Shown here: piece by piece, positions 20,421-29,834 of the stretch
How the letters are laid out: the number at the start of each line of letters is the position of its first letter
How positions within the stretch are numbered: position 1 is the stretch's first letter
Assembly: GCA_020161065.1 (NCBI GenBank)
Contig: JAIUPH010000037.1
Coordinates: 124,001-188,000 of the forward strand
Length of the DNA stretch: 64,000 bases
Reading direction: 5' to 3'
Source of the DNA: Pseudomonadota bacterium
GTDB lineage: Bacteria > Pseudomonadota > Gammaproteobacteria > Burkholderiales > Burkholderiaceae_C
Notes under the pieces: generated by a model
Told to the model about the DNA's origin: nothing
Database searches by the model: none
Seen by the model: only the letters and a program-made list of their open reading frames with translations
Made by a program: the position numbers and the translations under genes

Positions 20421-22774
20421 CGGCCACCGCTCCCGTGGCGGCGCCCGCGATGGAGCGCCGCGTCGGCCGCTTCGAGCTGCAGCGCCTGCTCGGCCACGGC
20501 GCGCACGCCAGCGTGTGGCTGGCGCACGACCCGCGGCTCAAGCGCGAGGTGGCGGTCAAGCTGCTGGAGGCCGATGCCGCCAACGTCGCCGATCCCGTCG
20601 ATCCCGCGGCCGCCGGCCGCTGGCTGCAGGCGGCACAGGCGGCGGCGCGCCTGGCGCATCCGCACGTCGTGCCGATGCTCGACGCTGGCGTGGACGAAGG
20701 CCAGCCCTACCTGGTGTTCGAGTACGTGCCCGGCGGCAGCTTGGCGCAGCGGCTGGCGCGCAGCGGCAAGCTGGCGCCGCGGGCGGCGGCCGAGCTGATG
20801 GTCGGCGTGCTCGACGCGCTGGCCGCCGCGCATGAACAAGGCATCCTGCACCGCGACCTCAAGCCGTCCAGCGTGCTGCTGGGCAAGGACGGCCGCGCGC
20901 GGGTGATGGACTTCGGCATCGCGGCGCGCGCCGCGCAAGGTGCCGACGCGCGCATCGTCGGCACGCCGGGCTATTTGTCGCCGGAAGCCGCGCGCGGCGA
21001 GCCGGCGAACCCGCGCATGGACGTCTTTGCCGCCGGCGCCTTGCTGGGCGAGCTGCTGAGCGGCCAGCGGCTGCTGCACGAGGCCGACCCGCTGCGCGCC
21101 TTGCAGCGCGTGCAGGACGAAGACCTGCTGCTGCCGGCCGATGCTGCCATCGACGACCACCTGCGCAGCGTGGTGCAGCGCGCGCTGGCGCGCCAGCCTG
21201 AACGCCGCTTCGACAGCGCGGCCGACCTGCGCGACGCGCTGGCCGCCTGGCTTGCCGCCGGCTCGCAGCCGGCACCGGCCAGCGCCGGCCATGCCCGGCT
21301 GGACCTGCTGCTGCGGCGCATGCGCGAGAAGAGCGACTTCCCCGCGCTGGGCGACGCCGTCGTGCGCATCCAGCGCACCACCAATTCCGAGACCGAAAGC
21401 CTGTCCAGCCTGGCCGCCGACATCCAGCAGGACGTGGCGCTGACCAACAAGCTGCTGCGCCTGGTCAACAGCGTCACCTTCATGCACGCCGGCGGCGGCA
21501 GCGTCGCCACCGTGTCGCGTGCGGTGCAGCTCATCGGCTTCGGCGGCGTGCGCAACATGGCCTTGTCGCTGGTGCTGCTGGACCACATGCAGAACAAGCC
21601 GCATGCCGAGCAGCTGAAGGGCGAGTTCCTGCGCGCGCTGATGGCCGGCAGCGTGGCCGGTGCGCTGGCGCCGCTGCTGCGCGAGAGCGAAGAGGTCTTC
21701 ATCGGCGCGCTGTTCCAGAACCTCGGCCGCTTGCTGACCGAGTTCTACTTTCCCGAAGAAGCGCAGCAGATCCGCGAACGCGTGGCCGCCGGCGACGACC
21801 GCGAAGACGCCGCCCGCGAGGTGCTGGGCCTGGGCCTGCAGGACCTCGGCGCCGGCGTCGCCAAGGCCTGGGACTTGCCCGAAAGCCTGCAGCGCACGAT
21901 GCGCGCGCCCGAAGGCGAACTGCCGCCGCGCGCGGTGGAGCCGGGCGCCGAGCGCTTGCGCTGGATCGGCCGTTGCGCCGGCGAGATGAGCGACTGCCTG
22001 CTGGCCCACGAGCCGGCCCAAGCCGAAGCCGCGCTGGCCGAACTGGCCGCGCGGCAAGCCCCCGCGCTGGGCCTGCCGCCGCAGGCCTTGCTGCAGGCGG
22101 CCGCCACCGCGCGCGGGCAGATCAGCGACTTCGCGCGCGCGATGGGCCTGGACCTGGCGCGTGGCCCGGCGGCGCGCCGTCTGGGCCCCGATGGCGCGCC
22201 GCTGGAGGGGCAGGCCGAGGCGGCGCCGCCGCGCTCGTCGGAGGCGGTGACCAAGGCCTTGAGCGCCGGCATTGCCGACATCGCCCACCGCCTGGCCAGC
22301 GGCGACTTCAAGCTCAACGAGCTGCTGCAAAGCGTGCTGCAGACCATGCGCCAGGCGCTGGACCTGCAGCGCATCGTGCTGTGCCTGCGCGACCCGCGCA
22401 CCGACACCATGACCGGCCGCCTGGCGCTCGGCGCCGGGGGCGCGCAGGCGTGCAAGCCGTTCGCCTTCGCGCTGCGCGATGCGCCGGGCGCGCCGCTGGA
22501 CCTGTTCGCGGCCATTTGCCGCAAGGGCGCCGACACCGTGATCGCCGACGCCACGCGCGCCGGGCGCGCCTCGCGGCTGCCGCCGTGGTACGTGCAATCG
22601 TTGAACGCGCCGAGCTTTCTGCTGCTGCCGCTGATGATGAAGACCGCGCCCTTCGGGCTGATCTACGCCGATGCCGCGCGGCCCGGCGCATTGGCGCCCG
22701 AGGAAAAGGAACTGGCGCTGTTGCGCGAGCTGCGCAACCAGGTGGTGATGGCCTTCCGCCAGGTCGGCGCCTAA
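20417..22774 (+). CDS. Ser/Thr kinase-HDOD-GAF signalling protein
   Basis: The 785-residue protein has an intact Hanks-type kinase domain (about residues 17-285): Gly-rich loop LGHGAHASV, Lys48 in VAVKLL, catalytic HRDLKPSS (His145, Asp147), DFG with Asp165, and the GTPGYLSPE activation segment. An HDOD domain follows (about 300-500), then a linker, and a GAF-like domain (about 615-775) with LPLMMKTAPFGLIYAD. No membrane segment is visible, so it acts in the cytoplasm. GTG at 20417 overlaps the stop of the pseudokinase gene, giving translational coupling. Expected role: phosphorylation-controlled signalling; ligand of the GAF domain and targets unknown. Confidence 0.85.
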   Translation: MTATAPVAAPAMERRVGRFELQRLLGHGAHASVWLAHDPRLKREVAVKLLEADAANVADPVDPAAAGRWLQAAQAAARLAHPHVVPMLDAGVDEGQPYLVFEYVPGGSLAQRLARSGKLAPRAAAELMVGVLDALAAAHEQGILHRDLKPSSVLLGKDGRARVMDFGIAARAAQGADARIVGTPGYLSPEAARGEPANPRMDVFAAGALLGELLSGQRLLHEADPLRALQRVQDEDLLLPADAAIDDHLRSVVQRALARQPERRFDSAADLRDALAAWLAAGSQPAPASAGHARLDLLLRRMREKSDFPALGDAVVRIQRTTNSETESLSSLAADIQQDVALTNKLLRLVNSVTFMHAGGGSVATVSRAVQLIGFGGVRNMALSLVLLDHMQNKPHAEQLKGEFLRALMAGSVAGALAPLLRESEEVFIGALFQNLGRLLTEFYFPEEAQQIRERVAAGDDREDAAREVLGLGLQDLGAGVAKAWDLPESLQRTMRAPEGELPPRAVEPGAERLRWIGRCAGEMSDCLLAHEPAQAEAALAELAARQAPALGLPPQALLQAAATARGQISDFARAMGLDLARGPAARRLGPDGAPLEGQAEAAPPRSSEAVTKALSAGIADIAHRLASGDFKLNELLQSVLQTMRQALDLQRIVLCLRDPRTDTMTGRLALGAGGAQACKPFAFALRDAPGAPLDLFAAICRKGADTVIADATRAGRASRLPPWYVQSLNAPSFLLLPLMMKTAPFGLIYADAARPGALAPEEKELALLRELRNQVVMAFRQVGA

Positions 22775-22835
22775 GCAGGGTGCGCAACATGCGCGCGAGT
22801 CGCGCTGCGCGCCGGCGCCATGCGGCGCAAAGGTG

Positions 22836-22929
22836 ACGAGCCTTACCCCCGGCACTGGTGGCAACGGTTAGGGCTGCTTGGTTCCCCACCTGACCCGGTT
22901 GGCCGCGCTCCCATGCGGGGAGGCCCGTC
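22836..22929 (-). ncRNA. ffs: Signal recognition particle 4.5S RNA
   Basis: The minus strand contains GGTCAGGTGGGGAACCAAGC followed by AGCCCTAACCG. This has the SRP domain IV architecture (GGUCAGGU...GGA..AAGCAGCC) in the form found in betaproteobacteria. The ends pair: GACGGGCCT at the 5' end with AGGCTCGTC at the 3' end (one G-U pair), then CCCCG with CGGGG. A -10-like TACAAT lies at 22938-22943, 8 bases before the proposed 5' end. Ends are set from the pairing and could be off by a few bases. It pairs with Ffh to target membrane proteins. Confidence 0.88.
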
Positions 22930-23000
22930 GGGGGCGGATTGTAGGGGGGAGGCGCGACCAGCCCTCGTGATAGCCCCTCGTGAGCTCCGGGGCCGGCCCT

Positions 23001-24116
23001 TCAGCGCAATTGCAGCGCGTCGTCGCCGAAGTGCAGGTCCAGCGGCTCGATGATCAACTCCTTCGGCCCGGCCTCCACCACGCCGGCCACGCGCGCGCCC
23101 ACGCCTTGGGCCTGCGCCACCTGCACCGTGCGCTCGGCGTCGGCCGCCGCGACGAACAGTGCGAAGCCGGCGCCCATGTTCAGCGTGCCGTAGGCTTCCT
23201 CGTCGTCCTGCCCGGCTTGCTGCTGGATGAAGCGCAGCACCGGCGGCACCGGCGGCAGCGTGTGGATGCGGTAGCGCAAGGCCTTGGCGTGGCGCAGCAG
23301 CTTGCGCCAGCCGTGGCCGGTGATGTTGGCGCAGTAATGCGGCGCGATGCCGGCCTTCCACAGCGCCTCGGTCACCGGGCTGTACAGCACCGTGGGCGCC
23401 AGCAGCGCCGCGCCGTAGCTCAAGTCGGGCGCCACCTCGGTCAGCCAGCCGTCGGGGAGGCGCTCCACCAGCTTGCGCGCCAGGCTCAGGCCGTTGGCGT
23501 GGATGCCGCTGCTGTCCAGCAGCACGATGGCGTCGCCGGGGCCCAAGGCGTCGCCGACCGACAGCCGCGTCTTCGGGTTGACGATGCCGGTGCAGGCCGC
23601 CGCCAGGTCGATGCGCCCGGCCTCGACGATGCCGGCCAGCGCCGGCGTCTCGCCGCCGCCCCAGGCCACGCCGCAGGCGTCGCAAGCGGCCTTCCAGCCC
23701 TGCACCAGTGCCTGCGCGCGCTGGCCGTCGCCGAACCAGTCGGAGCCGCCGGCCGCCCAGTAGGCCTGCACCACCAGCGGCGTGGCGCCTACGGTGATGA
23801 GGTCGTTGACCGCCATCGCGATGGTGTCCTGCGCGATCGCGCCGTACCAGCTGTGGCCGGTCAGCTTGGCCATCTCGTCGGCCACCAGCGCCTTGGAGCC
23901 CAGGCATTCGACGATCGAGGCCAGGTAGAAAGGTCCCACGTCGACCACGTAGGCCGACTCGCCGCGCGACGCCGCCACCTCGGCGAAACCATGCGCGCCC
24001 AGGTGCGAAGCGGTGGCCGCCGCGGCGCGCTGGGCGCTGACCTTCAGCGGGTCGATCAAGTCATAGTCGACGCCCGACTGGCGGTAGCTGAGCGTGGTGG
24101 GGGCGGGGCTCGTCAT
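23001..24116 (-). CDS. PurM-like (AIR synthase-related) protein
   Basis: The 371-residue protein has the two-domain AIR synthase/selenophosphate synthetase fold. Recognisable stretches are [19 protein letters not shown] (about residues 98-116), [24 protein letters not shown] (PurM has GIHSNGYSLVR) and [12 protein letters not shown] (PurM has ITGGGL). The conserved GTDGVGTKL ATP/substrate loop of real PurM is replaced by a quite different stretch ([14 protein letters not shown]). It is therefore a diverged paralog; the genuine purM probably lies elsewhere. Function unknown, perhaps an ATP-dependent amide- or phosphate-transfer reaction. It is divergent from dnaX with 40 bases between the start codons. 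Confidence 0.75.
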   Translation of the reverse strand: MTSPAPTTLSYRQSGVDYDLIDPLKVSAQRAAAATASHLGAHGFAEVAASRGESAYVVDVGPFYLASIVECLGSKALVADEMAKLTGHSWYGAIAQDTIAMAVNDLITVGATPLVVQAYWAAGGSDWFGDGQRAQALVQGWKAACDACGVAWGGGETPALAGIVEAGRIDLAAACTGIVNPKTRLSVGDALGPGDAIVLLDSSGIHANGLSLARKLVERLPDGWLTEVAPDLSYGAALLAPTVLYSPVTEALWKAGIAPHYCANITGHGWRKLLRHAKALRYRIHTLPPVPPVLRFIQQQAGQDDEEAYGTLNMGAGFALFVAAADAERTVQVAQAQGVGARVAGVVEAGPKELIIEPLDLHFGDDALQLR

Positions 24117-24124
24117 GGGCCGGG

Positions 24125-24148
24125 ATTATCGGCGGCGCTCCGTAGAAT
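24125..24148. promoter_or_regulatory. Divergent -10-like elements of purM-like gene and dnaX
   Basis: GATAAT (minus strand, 24125-24130) is 8 bases before the purM-like ATG; TAGAAT (plus strand, 24143-24148) is 8 bases before the dnaX ATG. Neither gene has a visible Shine-Dalgarno sequence. Transcripts starting at the usual distance would be leaderless or nearly so. Confidence 0.45.
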
Positions 24149-24156
24149 GCCCCGCG

Positions 24157-26019
24157 ATGAGCACAGTCGTTCTGGCGCGCAAGTACCGGCCCAAGAGCTT
24201 CGACCAGATGGTCGGGCAGGAGCACGTCGTGCGCGCGCTGACGAACGCGCTGCAGAACAACCGCCTGCACCATGCCTACCTGTTCACCGGCACGCGCGGC
24301 ATCGGCAAGACCACGGTGTCGCGCATCCTGGCCAAGTCGCTCAACTGCACCGGGCCGGACGGGCAGGGCGGCGTCACCGCGCACCCCTGCGGCGTGTGCA
24401 GCGCCTGCACGCAGATCGACGCCGACCGCTACATCGACTACCTCGAGCTCGACGCCGCCAGCAACCGCAGCATCGACGAGATCCGCGACCTGATCGAGCG
24501 CGCCGCCTACAAGCCCGGCGTCGGCCGCTTCAAGGTCTTCATGATCGACGAGGCGCACCAGCTCACCAAGGACGCCTTCAACGCGCTGCTGAAGACGCTG
24601 GAAGAGCCGCCCGAGTACCTGAAGTTCGTGCTGGCCACCACCGACCCCGACAAGATGCTGCCCACGGTGCTGAGCCGCTGCCTGCAGTTCAACCTGCGGC
24701 CGATGGCGCCCGAGGTGGTGCGCGAGCACCTGGCGCGCGTGCTGCAGGCCGAGGGCGTGGCCAGCGACGACGGCGCGCTGCGCCTGCTGGGCCGCGCGGC
24801 GCGCGGCTCGATGCGCGACGCGCTGTCGCTCACCGACCAGGCCATCGCCTACGGCGGCGGCCGGCTCGAAGAAGCCGTGGTGCGCACGATGCTGGGCACG
24901 GTGGACCGTCGCCACGCCGCGCAGCTGGTGCAGGCGCTGGCCGCGCGCGATGGCCGCGCGGTGCTGGCGGCCGTCGACGCGCTGCGCGTGCAAGGCTTGT
25001 CGGCCGCCGGCACGTTGGAAGAGATGGCCGCGCTGCTGCAGCAGATGGCCGTCGCCCAGGCCGTGCCCGATGCGCTGGACGCTGCCGACCCCGAGCACGA
25101 GGCGCCGCTAGCGCTGGCGCCGCTGCTCGCTGCCGACGAGACGCAATTGCTCTACAGCATCGCCTTGCAAGGGCGCGCCGAGATCGCGCTGATGAGCGAC
25201 GAGTACGCGGCGCTGACCATGGTGCTGTTGCGCTTCCTGGCCTTCCCGGCGGCCGGCCCGGCGGTGGCCAGGGCGCCGGCGGCGCCGGTCGCCGCGGCGC
25301 CGCGGCGCGCTCCGGCGCCGGTGGCGGCGGCGCCCGTTGCCGCACCGGCCGCCACACCGGTCACCGCTTCGGTCGCTGCACCCAACGCCGCCGCGGCGCC
25401 GGCCGCCGCGCGCCCGGCGGCGCTGTATCGCCCGGCGCCACCGCCGGCGCCCTTGCGTGTCGCCGAGCCCGAGCCGCCGCCCTGGGTCGACGACGGCCCG
25501 CCGCCGGAGTTCGACGCCGAGCCGCGCACCGCGCCCTTGCGCGCGCCGGCCCCGCCGGCGTTGACGGTGCCGGCGCCGCGCCCGGCCGCCGCGCCGCTGG
25601 CCGCGCCCGAGACCACGCCGCTGGGCGACCGCTGGGCCGCCACCGTGCGTCGCCTGTCCGAGCAGGGCCGCATCGCCGCGCTGGTGCGCGAGCTGGCCTG
25701 GCAGGCAGGCGTGCGCGCCGCTGCCGACGAGGCCGACGGCGGCTGCTGCTGGACGCTGCTGGTCGAGCGCGACTCGCTGCGCAGCGACGGCACGCGCGAC
25801 AAGCTGGCCGCCGCTCTGACGGCCGAACTCGGCGTACCGCAGCGGCTGGTGCTGGAAGCCGGCGTGCCCGCCGATTCCGTCGCCCGCCGCGACGCCTGGG
25901 ACCGCCAGCGCCGCCAGGCCGAGGCCGAGCACATCATCCGCGGCGACCCCGCGGTGCAGGAACTGCTGTCGCAGTTCAAGACCGCGCGCATCGTGCCCGA
26001 CAGCATCCGCCCGCTCTGA
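24157..26019 (+). CDS. dnaX: DNA polymerase III subunit gamma/tau
   Basis: The clamp-loader ATPase (620 residues) with an N-terminal AAA+ module: [17 protein letters not shown], Walker [10 protein letters not shown] (about 45-53), the four-cysteine zinc module (CTGPDG...CGVCSAC), Walker [10 protein letters not shown] and sensor 1 ATTDPDKM. An Ala/Pro-rich disordered linker runs about 370-490, then the tau-specific C-terminal domain. I see no A-rich slippery heptamer in the gene, so frameshifting to make a short gamma form, as in E. coli, is not supported. The start gives the standard [12 protein letters not shown]. It leads the dnaX-ybaB-recR cluster. Confidence 0.96.
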   Translation: MSTVVLARKYRPKSFDQMVGQEHVVRALTNALQNNRLHHAYLFTGTRGIGKTTVSRILAKSLNCTGPDGQGGVTAHPCGVCSACTQIDADRYIDYLELDAASNRSIDEIRDLIERAAYKPGVGRFKVFMIDEAHQLTKDAFNALLKTLEEPPEYLKFVLATTDPDKMLPTVLSRCLQFNLRPMAPEVVREHLARVLQAEGVASDDGALRLLGRAARGSMRDALSLTDQAIAYGGGRLEEAVVRTMLGTVDRRHAAQLVQALAARDGRAVLAAVDALRVQGLSAAGTLEEMAALLQQMAVAQAVPDALDAADPEHEAPLALAPLLAADETQLLYSIALQGRAEIALMSDEYAALTMVLLRFLAFPAAGPAVARAPAAPVAAAPRRAPAPVAAAPVAAPAATPVTASVAAPNAAAAPAAARPAALYRPAPPPAPLRVAEPEPPPWVDDGPPPEFDAEPRTAPLRAPAPPALTVPAPRPAAAPLAAPETTPLGDRWAATVRRLSEQGRIAALVRELAWQAGVRAAADEADGGCCWTLLVERDSLRSDGTRDKLAAALTAELGVPQRLVLEAGVPADSVARRDAWDRQRRQAEAEHIIRGDPAVQELLSQFKTARIVPDSIRPL

Positions 26020-26048
26020 ACGTTATCCACCCTCTCAGGAGAAGCACC

Positions 26049-26375
26049 ATGATGAAAGGCCAGCTCGCCGGTCTGATGAAGCAGGCCCAGGCCATGCAGG
26101 ACAACCTCAAGAAGGCCCAGGACGAACTGGCCACGATCGAGGTCGAAGGCCAGTCCGGCGCCGGCCTGGTGAAGGTGACGATGACGTGCAAGCACGACGT
26201 CAAGCGCGTGGCCATCGATCCCAGCCTGCTGGCCGACGACAAGGACATGCTCGAAGACCTGGTGGCCGCCGCCTTCAACGACGCGGTGCGCCGCGCCGAG
26301 GCCGTCAGCACCGAGAAGATGGGCAAGCTCACCGCCGGCATGCCGTTGCCGCCCGGCATGAAATTCCCGTTCTGA
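26049..26375 (+). CDS. ybaB: YbaB/EbfC family nucleoid-associated protein
   Basis: The 108-residue protein is a small dimeric DNA-binding protein. It has the helix [25 protein letters not shown], the sheet core ([18 protein letters not shown]) and a Met/Pro-rich end ([13 protein letters not shown]) typical of the family. AGGAGA lies 5-8 bases before the ATG at 26049; the second ATG at 26052 could also be used. It stands between dnaX and recR as in most bacteria, which suggests a role near replication repair. Confidence 0.94.
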   Translation: MMKGQLAGLMKQAQAMQDNLKKAQDELATIEVEGQSGAGLVKVTMTCKHDVKRVAIDPSLLADDKDMLEDLVAAAFNDAVRRAEAVSTEKMGKLTAGMPLPPGMKFPF

Positions 26376-26383
26376 TGTCCCAC

Positions 26384-26470
26384 CCCCGAAGCGCCTTCGG
26401 CGCCTCCCCCTCAAGGGGGCGCCGCCAGCGGCCCGGCAAAGCCGGTTCCGCGGCGGCCGCTTGGGGCCGA
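26384..26470. repeat. Multi-hairpin intergenic repeat between ybaB and recR
   Basis: Three palindromes follow one another: GCGCC-TTC-GGCGC, CCCCCT-CA-AGGGGG and CCGGC-AAA-GCCGG, the last enclosed by GCCGCC/GGCGGC. The pattern with its C-run/G-run core and the CGGCCCGGCAAAGCCGG section is one I know as a dispersed intergenic element of Burkholderiales. A related shorter form lies at 12281-12327. It is not a classical T-tailed terminator. Confidence 0.6.
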
Positions 26471-26520
26471 CTGGCTCATGCCGGGCGAGTGCCGCTGCGC
26501 TGCCTGTGCGGCATGGACCC

Positions 26521-27108
26521 ATGGCCGAAGCCGCGCTCGACGACCTGATCGAAGCCCTGCGCCGGCTGCCCGGCGTGGGCGCCAAGTCGGCGCAGCGCAT
26601 GGCCTTCCACCTGCTGCAGCACGACCGCGACGGCGCGCGCCGGCTGGCGCAGGCGCTGCAGCAGGCGGTGCAGCGCATGCACCATTGCGCGCGCTGCCAC
26701 ACCTTCACCGAAGCCGAGGTCTGCGCCACCTGCCGGGATCCGCAGCGCGACGCGCGGCTGCTGTGCGTGGTGGAGACGCCGGCCGACCAGGCGGCGCTGG
26801 AACGCAGCGGCAGCTTCAAAGGGCTGTACTTCGTGCTGATGGGGCGGCTATCGCCGCTGGACGGCGTGGGCCTGGCCGACATCGGCGCCAGCCAGTTGCT
26901 GCAGCGCGCGGCCGACGGCGGGGTGCAGGAGGTGATCCTGGCCACCGGCTTCAGCGCCGAAGGCGAGGCCACGGCGCACGCGCTGGGCGAGGCGTTGCGC
27001 ACGCGCGGCCTCAAGGTCACGCGGCTGGCGCGCGGCGTGCCGGTGGGCAGCGAGTTGGAGTACGTCGACCTCGGCACCATCGCGCACGCGCTGGCCGACC
27101 GGCGCTGA
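26521..27108 (+). CDS. recR: Recombination mediator protein RecR
   Basis: RecR (195 residues) acts with RecF/RecO to load RecA at single-strand gaps. Domains in order: helix-hairpin-helix [20 protein letters not shown] (about 12-31), the C4 zinc finger [16 protein letters not shown] (about 58-73), the Toprim domain with [13 protein letters not shown], and the Walker B-like end. The ATG at 26521 gives the family's N-terminus [13 protein letters not shown]; the upstream in-frame extension is repeat sequence. It is separated from ybaB by the hairpin repeat and may still be co-transcribed. Confidence 0.96.
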   Translation: MAEAALDDLIEALRRLPGVGAKSAQRMAFHLLQHDRDGARRLAQALQQAVQRMHHCARCHTFTEAEVCATCRDPQRDARLLCVVETPADQAALERSGSFKGLYFVLMGRLSPLDGVGLADIGASQLLQRAADGGVQEVILATGFSAEGEATAHALGEALRTRGLKVTRLARGVPVGSELEYVDLGTIAHALADRR

Positions 27109-27131
27109 ACGGCGAAAGCGGCACCGCTTCC

Positions 27132-28163
27132 GTGAAAGTCATCGGCATCGAATCCTCGTGCGACGAGACCGGCGTCGCCCTCGTCGACGCCGGCGCCAGC
27201 GGCACGCCGCGGCTGCTGGCGCACGCGCTGCACAGCCAGGCCGAGATGCACCAGGCCTACGGCGGCGTGGTGCCCGAGCTGGCCTCGCGCGACCACGTGC
27301 GGCGCGTGATCCCGCTGCTGCGCCAGGTGCTGGACGAGGCCGGCAGCCGGCCGGCCGACATCGACCTCGTCGCCTACACGCGCGGCCCGGGGCTGGCCGG
27401 CGCGCTGCTGGTCGGCGCCGGCGTGGCCGAGGCGTTGGGCGTCGCGCTCGACCGGCCGACGCTGGGCGTGCACCACCTCGAAGGCCATCTGCTGTCGCCC
27501 TTTCTGGCGGCCGACGCGCCGGCCTTTCCCTTCATCGCGCTGCTGGTCTCCGGCGGCCACACGCAGCTGATGCGGGTCGACGAGGTCGGGCGTTATGCGC
27601 TGCTCGGCGAGACCATCGACGACGCCGCCGGTGAGGCCTTCGACAAGAGCGCCAAGCTGCTGGGCCTGGGCTACCCCGGCGGCCCGGCGCTGGCGCGGCT
27701 GGCCGAAAGCGGCCGCGCCGACGCCGTGCCGCTGCCGCGGCCGCTGCTGCACAGCGGCGACCTCGATTTCTCCTTCGCCGGCCTCAAGACCGCAGTGATG
27801 ACGCGGCTGCGCGCGTTGGGCCCGCAGCCCACCGAGGCCGCGCGCGCCGACCTCGCGGCTTCGGCGCAGGCCGCCATCGTCGACGTGCTGGTGGCCAAGA
27901 CGCTGCGCGCGCTGGCCGACAGTGGCCTGCAACGCCTGGTGGTGGCCGGCGGCGTCGGCGCCAACCGGCGGCTGCGCGCGCAACTCGACGCGGCGGCCGC
28001 GCGGCGCGGCTTTCGCGTCCACTACCCGCCGCTGGACCTGTGCACCGACAACGGCGCGATGATTGCGCTGGCCGGCGCCTTGCGCGCGCAGCGCGGGCTG
28101 GATCGCGGCCGCCGCGCCGGCCCCTTCGACGTGCGGCCGCGCTGGCCGCTGGACCAGATCTGA
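27132..28163 (+). CDS. tsaD: tRNA N6-adenosine threonylcarbamoyltransferase TsaD
   Basis: Transfers the threonylcarbamoyl group to A37 of ANN-decoding tRNAs, together with TsaB and TsaE (neither in this window). The 343 residues show the ASKHA fold: [19 protein letters not shown] at the N-terminus (start codon GTG), [16 protein letters not shown], the iron-binding HHLEGH (about 112-117), the nucleotide loop [10 protein letters not shown], and [10 protein letters not shown] near the C-terminus. It starts 23 bases after recR, so it may be read from the same mRNA. Confidence 0.96.
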   Translation: MKVIGIESSCDETGVALVDAGASGTPRLLAHALHSQAEMHQAYGGVVPELASRDHVRRVIPLLRQVLDEAGSRPADIDLVAYTRGPGLAGALLVGAGVAEALGVALDRPTLGVHHLEGHLLSPFLAADAPAFPFIALLVSGGHTQLMRVDEVGRYALLGETIDDAAGEAFDKSAKLLGLGYPGGPALARLAESGRADAVPLPRPLLHSGDLDFSFAGLKTAVMTRLRALGPQPTEAARADLAASAQAAIVDVLVAKTLRALADSGLQRLVVAGGVGANRRLRAQLDAAAARRGFRVHYPPLDLCTDNGAMIALAGALRAQRGLDRGRRAGPFDVRPRWPLDQI

Positions 28164-28176
28164 AAGAACGACTGCC

Positions 28177-29346
28177 ATGAGACCCGAGATCCAGGCCCTG
28201 CCGGGCTCCCGCATCCGCGAGGTGGCCAACGCCGCGATGGGCCGCAGCGACGTGCTGGCCTTCTGGTTCGGCGAGAGCGACGAAGTCACGCCGCAGCCGA
28301 TCCGCGACGCCGCGGTGCGCTCGCTGCAGGCCGGCGAGACCTTCTACGCGCACAACCTCGGCCTGCCCGAGTTGCGCGCCGAGCTGGCGGGTTATGTCGG
28401 CGGCCTGCATGGTGGAGCTCATGGCGCCGTGGGCGACGAGCGCATCGCCGTCACCTCCTCGGGCGTCAACGCGCTGATGCTGGCCGTGCAGATGCTGGCC
28501 GGCGCCGGCGACGAGGTGGTGGCCGTGGTGCCGGTGTGGCCCAACCTGACGGCGCAGCCGGCGATCCTGGGCGCCCACGTGCGCTGCGTCGCGCTGCGGC
28601 CCGGCGCCGACGGCGCCTGGCGGCTCGACCTCGACGAGCTGCTGGCCGCGCTGACGCCGCGCACCCGCGTGCTGGTGGTCAACGCGCCGAACAACCCCAC
28701 CGGCTGGACGCTGACGCGCGACGAGCAGCAGGCCTTGCTGGCGCATTGCCGGCGCACCGGCACCTGGATCCTGGCCGACGAGGTCTACGAGCGGCTGTCG
28801 TACGCCGGCGGGGCCTGCGCGCCCAGCTTCCTGGACATCGCCGGGCCGGACGACCGCCTGGTCGTCGCGCACAGCTTTTCCAAGAGCTTTCTGATGACGG
28901 GCTGGCGGCTGGGCTGGCTGGTGCTGCCGCGCGGGCACCTGGACGCCATCGGCAAGCTCATCGAGTTCAACACCTCGTGCGCGCCGGTCTTCGTGCAGCG
29001 CGGCGCGCTGGCCGGGCTGGCGATGGCCGAGACCTTCGTGCCCGGCCTGGTGCAACGCCTGCAGGCCTGCCGCGACCGCCTGGTGGCGGGGCTGCAGGCC
29101 TTGCCGGGCGTGCGCGCGGCGCCGGCGCCGGGCGGCATGTATGCGTTCTTTCGCATCGAAGGGCAGGACGATTCGCTGGCGCTGGCCAAGCGGCTGGTCA
29201 CCGAGCATGGCCTGGGCCTGGCGCCGGGCGTGGCCTTCGGCGCGGCCGGCGAGGGCTGGCTGCGCTGGTGCTTTGCCTCGCGCGACCCGGCGCGGCTGGA
29301 CCAGGGCTTGCAGCGGCTGGCCGGCGCGCTGCGCGCAATGGCATAA
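28177..29346 (+). CDS. Pyridoxal phosphate-dependent aminotransferase (class I/II)
   Basis: The 389-residue fold-type I aminotransferase has the N-terminal [18 protein letters not shown], the substrate/PLP loop [11 protein letters not shown], the aspartate stretch [10 protein letters not shown] and the Schiff-base lysine in [15 protein letters not shown]. The C-terminal [10 protein letters not shown] arm is typical of aspartate/alanine-type enzymes. The exact amino acid substrate cannot be told from sequence alone. It starts 13 bases after tsaD and ends 160 bases before rpsO. Confidence 0.88.
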   Translation: MRPEIQALPGSRIREVANAAMGRSDVLAFWFGESDEVTPQPIRDAAVRSLQAGETFYAHNLGLPELRAELAGYVGGLHGGAHGAVGDERIAVTSSGVNALMLAVQMLAGAGDEVVAVVPVWPNLTAQPAILGAHVRCVALRPGADGAWRLDLDELLAALTPRTRVLVVNAPNNPTGWTLTRDEQQALLAHCRRTGTWILADEVYERLSYAGGACAPSFLDIAGPDDRLVVAHSFSKSFLMTGWRLGWLVLPRGHLDAIGKLIEFNTSCAPVFVQRGALAGLAMAETFVPGLVQRLQACRDRLVAGLQALPGVRAAPAPGGMYAFFRIEGQDDSLALAKRLVTEHGLGLAPGVAFGAAGEGWLRWCFASRDPARLDQGLQRLAGALRAMA

Positions 29347-29506
29347 TCGCGCGTTCCCTCGGCAGCGATGCCAAGGGAATTCCAAGCACGGCGCCGGTCG
29401 GTTTCACTGGCGTCCGCAAGTCGAAACCGGAAACCGTCCAAGGCCAGCGGCGCTCTTGCGCCCGTCGTCATGGCGGCTTCCTCCCCACCGGAACACAGGA
29501 AATCCC

Positions 29507-29776
29507 ATGAGCCTGGCTACCACCCAGAAGGCCGAGATCGTCAAGGCCAACGCCCGTGCCGCCAACGACACCGGCAGCCCCGAAGTGCAGGTTGCGCTGC
29601 TCACCGCGCGCATCAACGAGCTGACGCCGCACTTCAAGCAGCACCTGAAAGACCACCACGGCCGCCGCGGCCTGCTGAAGATGGTCAACCAGCGCAAGCG
29701 CCTGCTGGCCTACCTGAAGGACCGCGACGCCGACCGCTACACCGCGCTGATCGCCAAGCTGGGCCTGCGCAAGTAA
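29507..29776 (+). CDS. rpsO: 30S ribosomal protein S15
   Basis: The 89-residue protein is the primary binder of the 16S rRNA central domain. The four-helix pattern and signature [22 protein letters not shown] and [22 protein letters not shown] are complete. AGGAAA lies before the ATG, 6 bases away. It precedes pnp as in E. coli. In E. coli S15 represses its own translation through a leader pseudoknot; I could not identify one here. Confidence 0.98.
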   Translation: MSLATTQKAEIVKANARAANDTGSPEVQVALLTARINELTPHFKQHLKDHHGRRGLLKMVNQRKRLLAYLKDRDADRYTALIAKLGLRK

Positions 29777-29785
29777 GACCCGCGC

Positions 29786-29809
29786 CGCCGCGGGGCGTGC
29801 CCCGCGGCG
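29786..29809 (+). terminator. Strong GC hairpin after rpsO (terminator or attenuator)
   Basis: A perfect 11-bp stem CGCCGCGGGGC/GCCCCGCGGCG with a 2-base apex stands 9 bases after the rpsO stop. No T-run follows, so partial termination or protection of the rpsO 3' end is more likely than complete stop. Confidence 0.55.
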
Positions 29810-29834
29810 AACGCCGCTTTCCGGAGACGGCAAG

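Noticed and set aside
23001-24116. Naming the gene purM outright
   Set aside because: Key substrate-loop residues of PurM are missing, so the specific name would overstate the evidence.
25152-28289. Minus-strand open frame of about 1045 codons across dnaX, ybaB, recR and tsaD
   Set aside because: It crosses four real genes and their gaps, has no ribosome binding site and no recognisable domain; long shadow frames are expected at this GC content.
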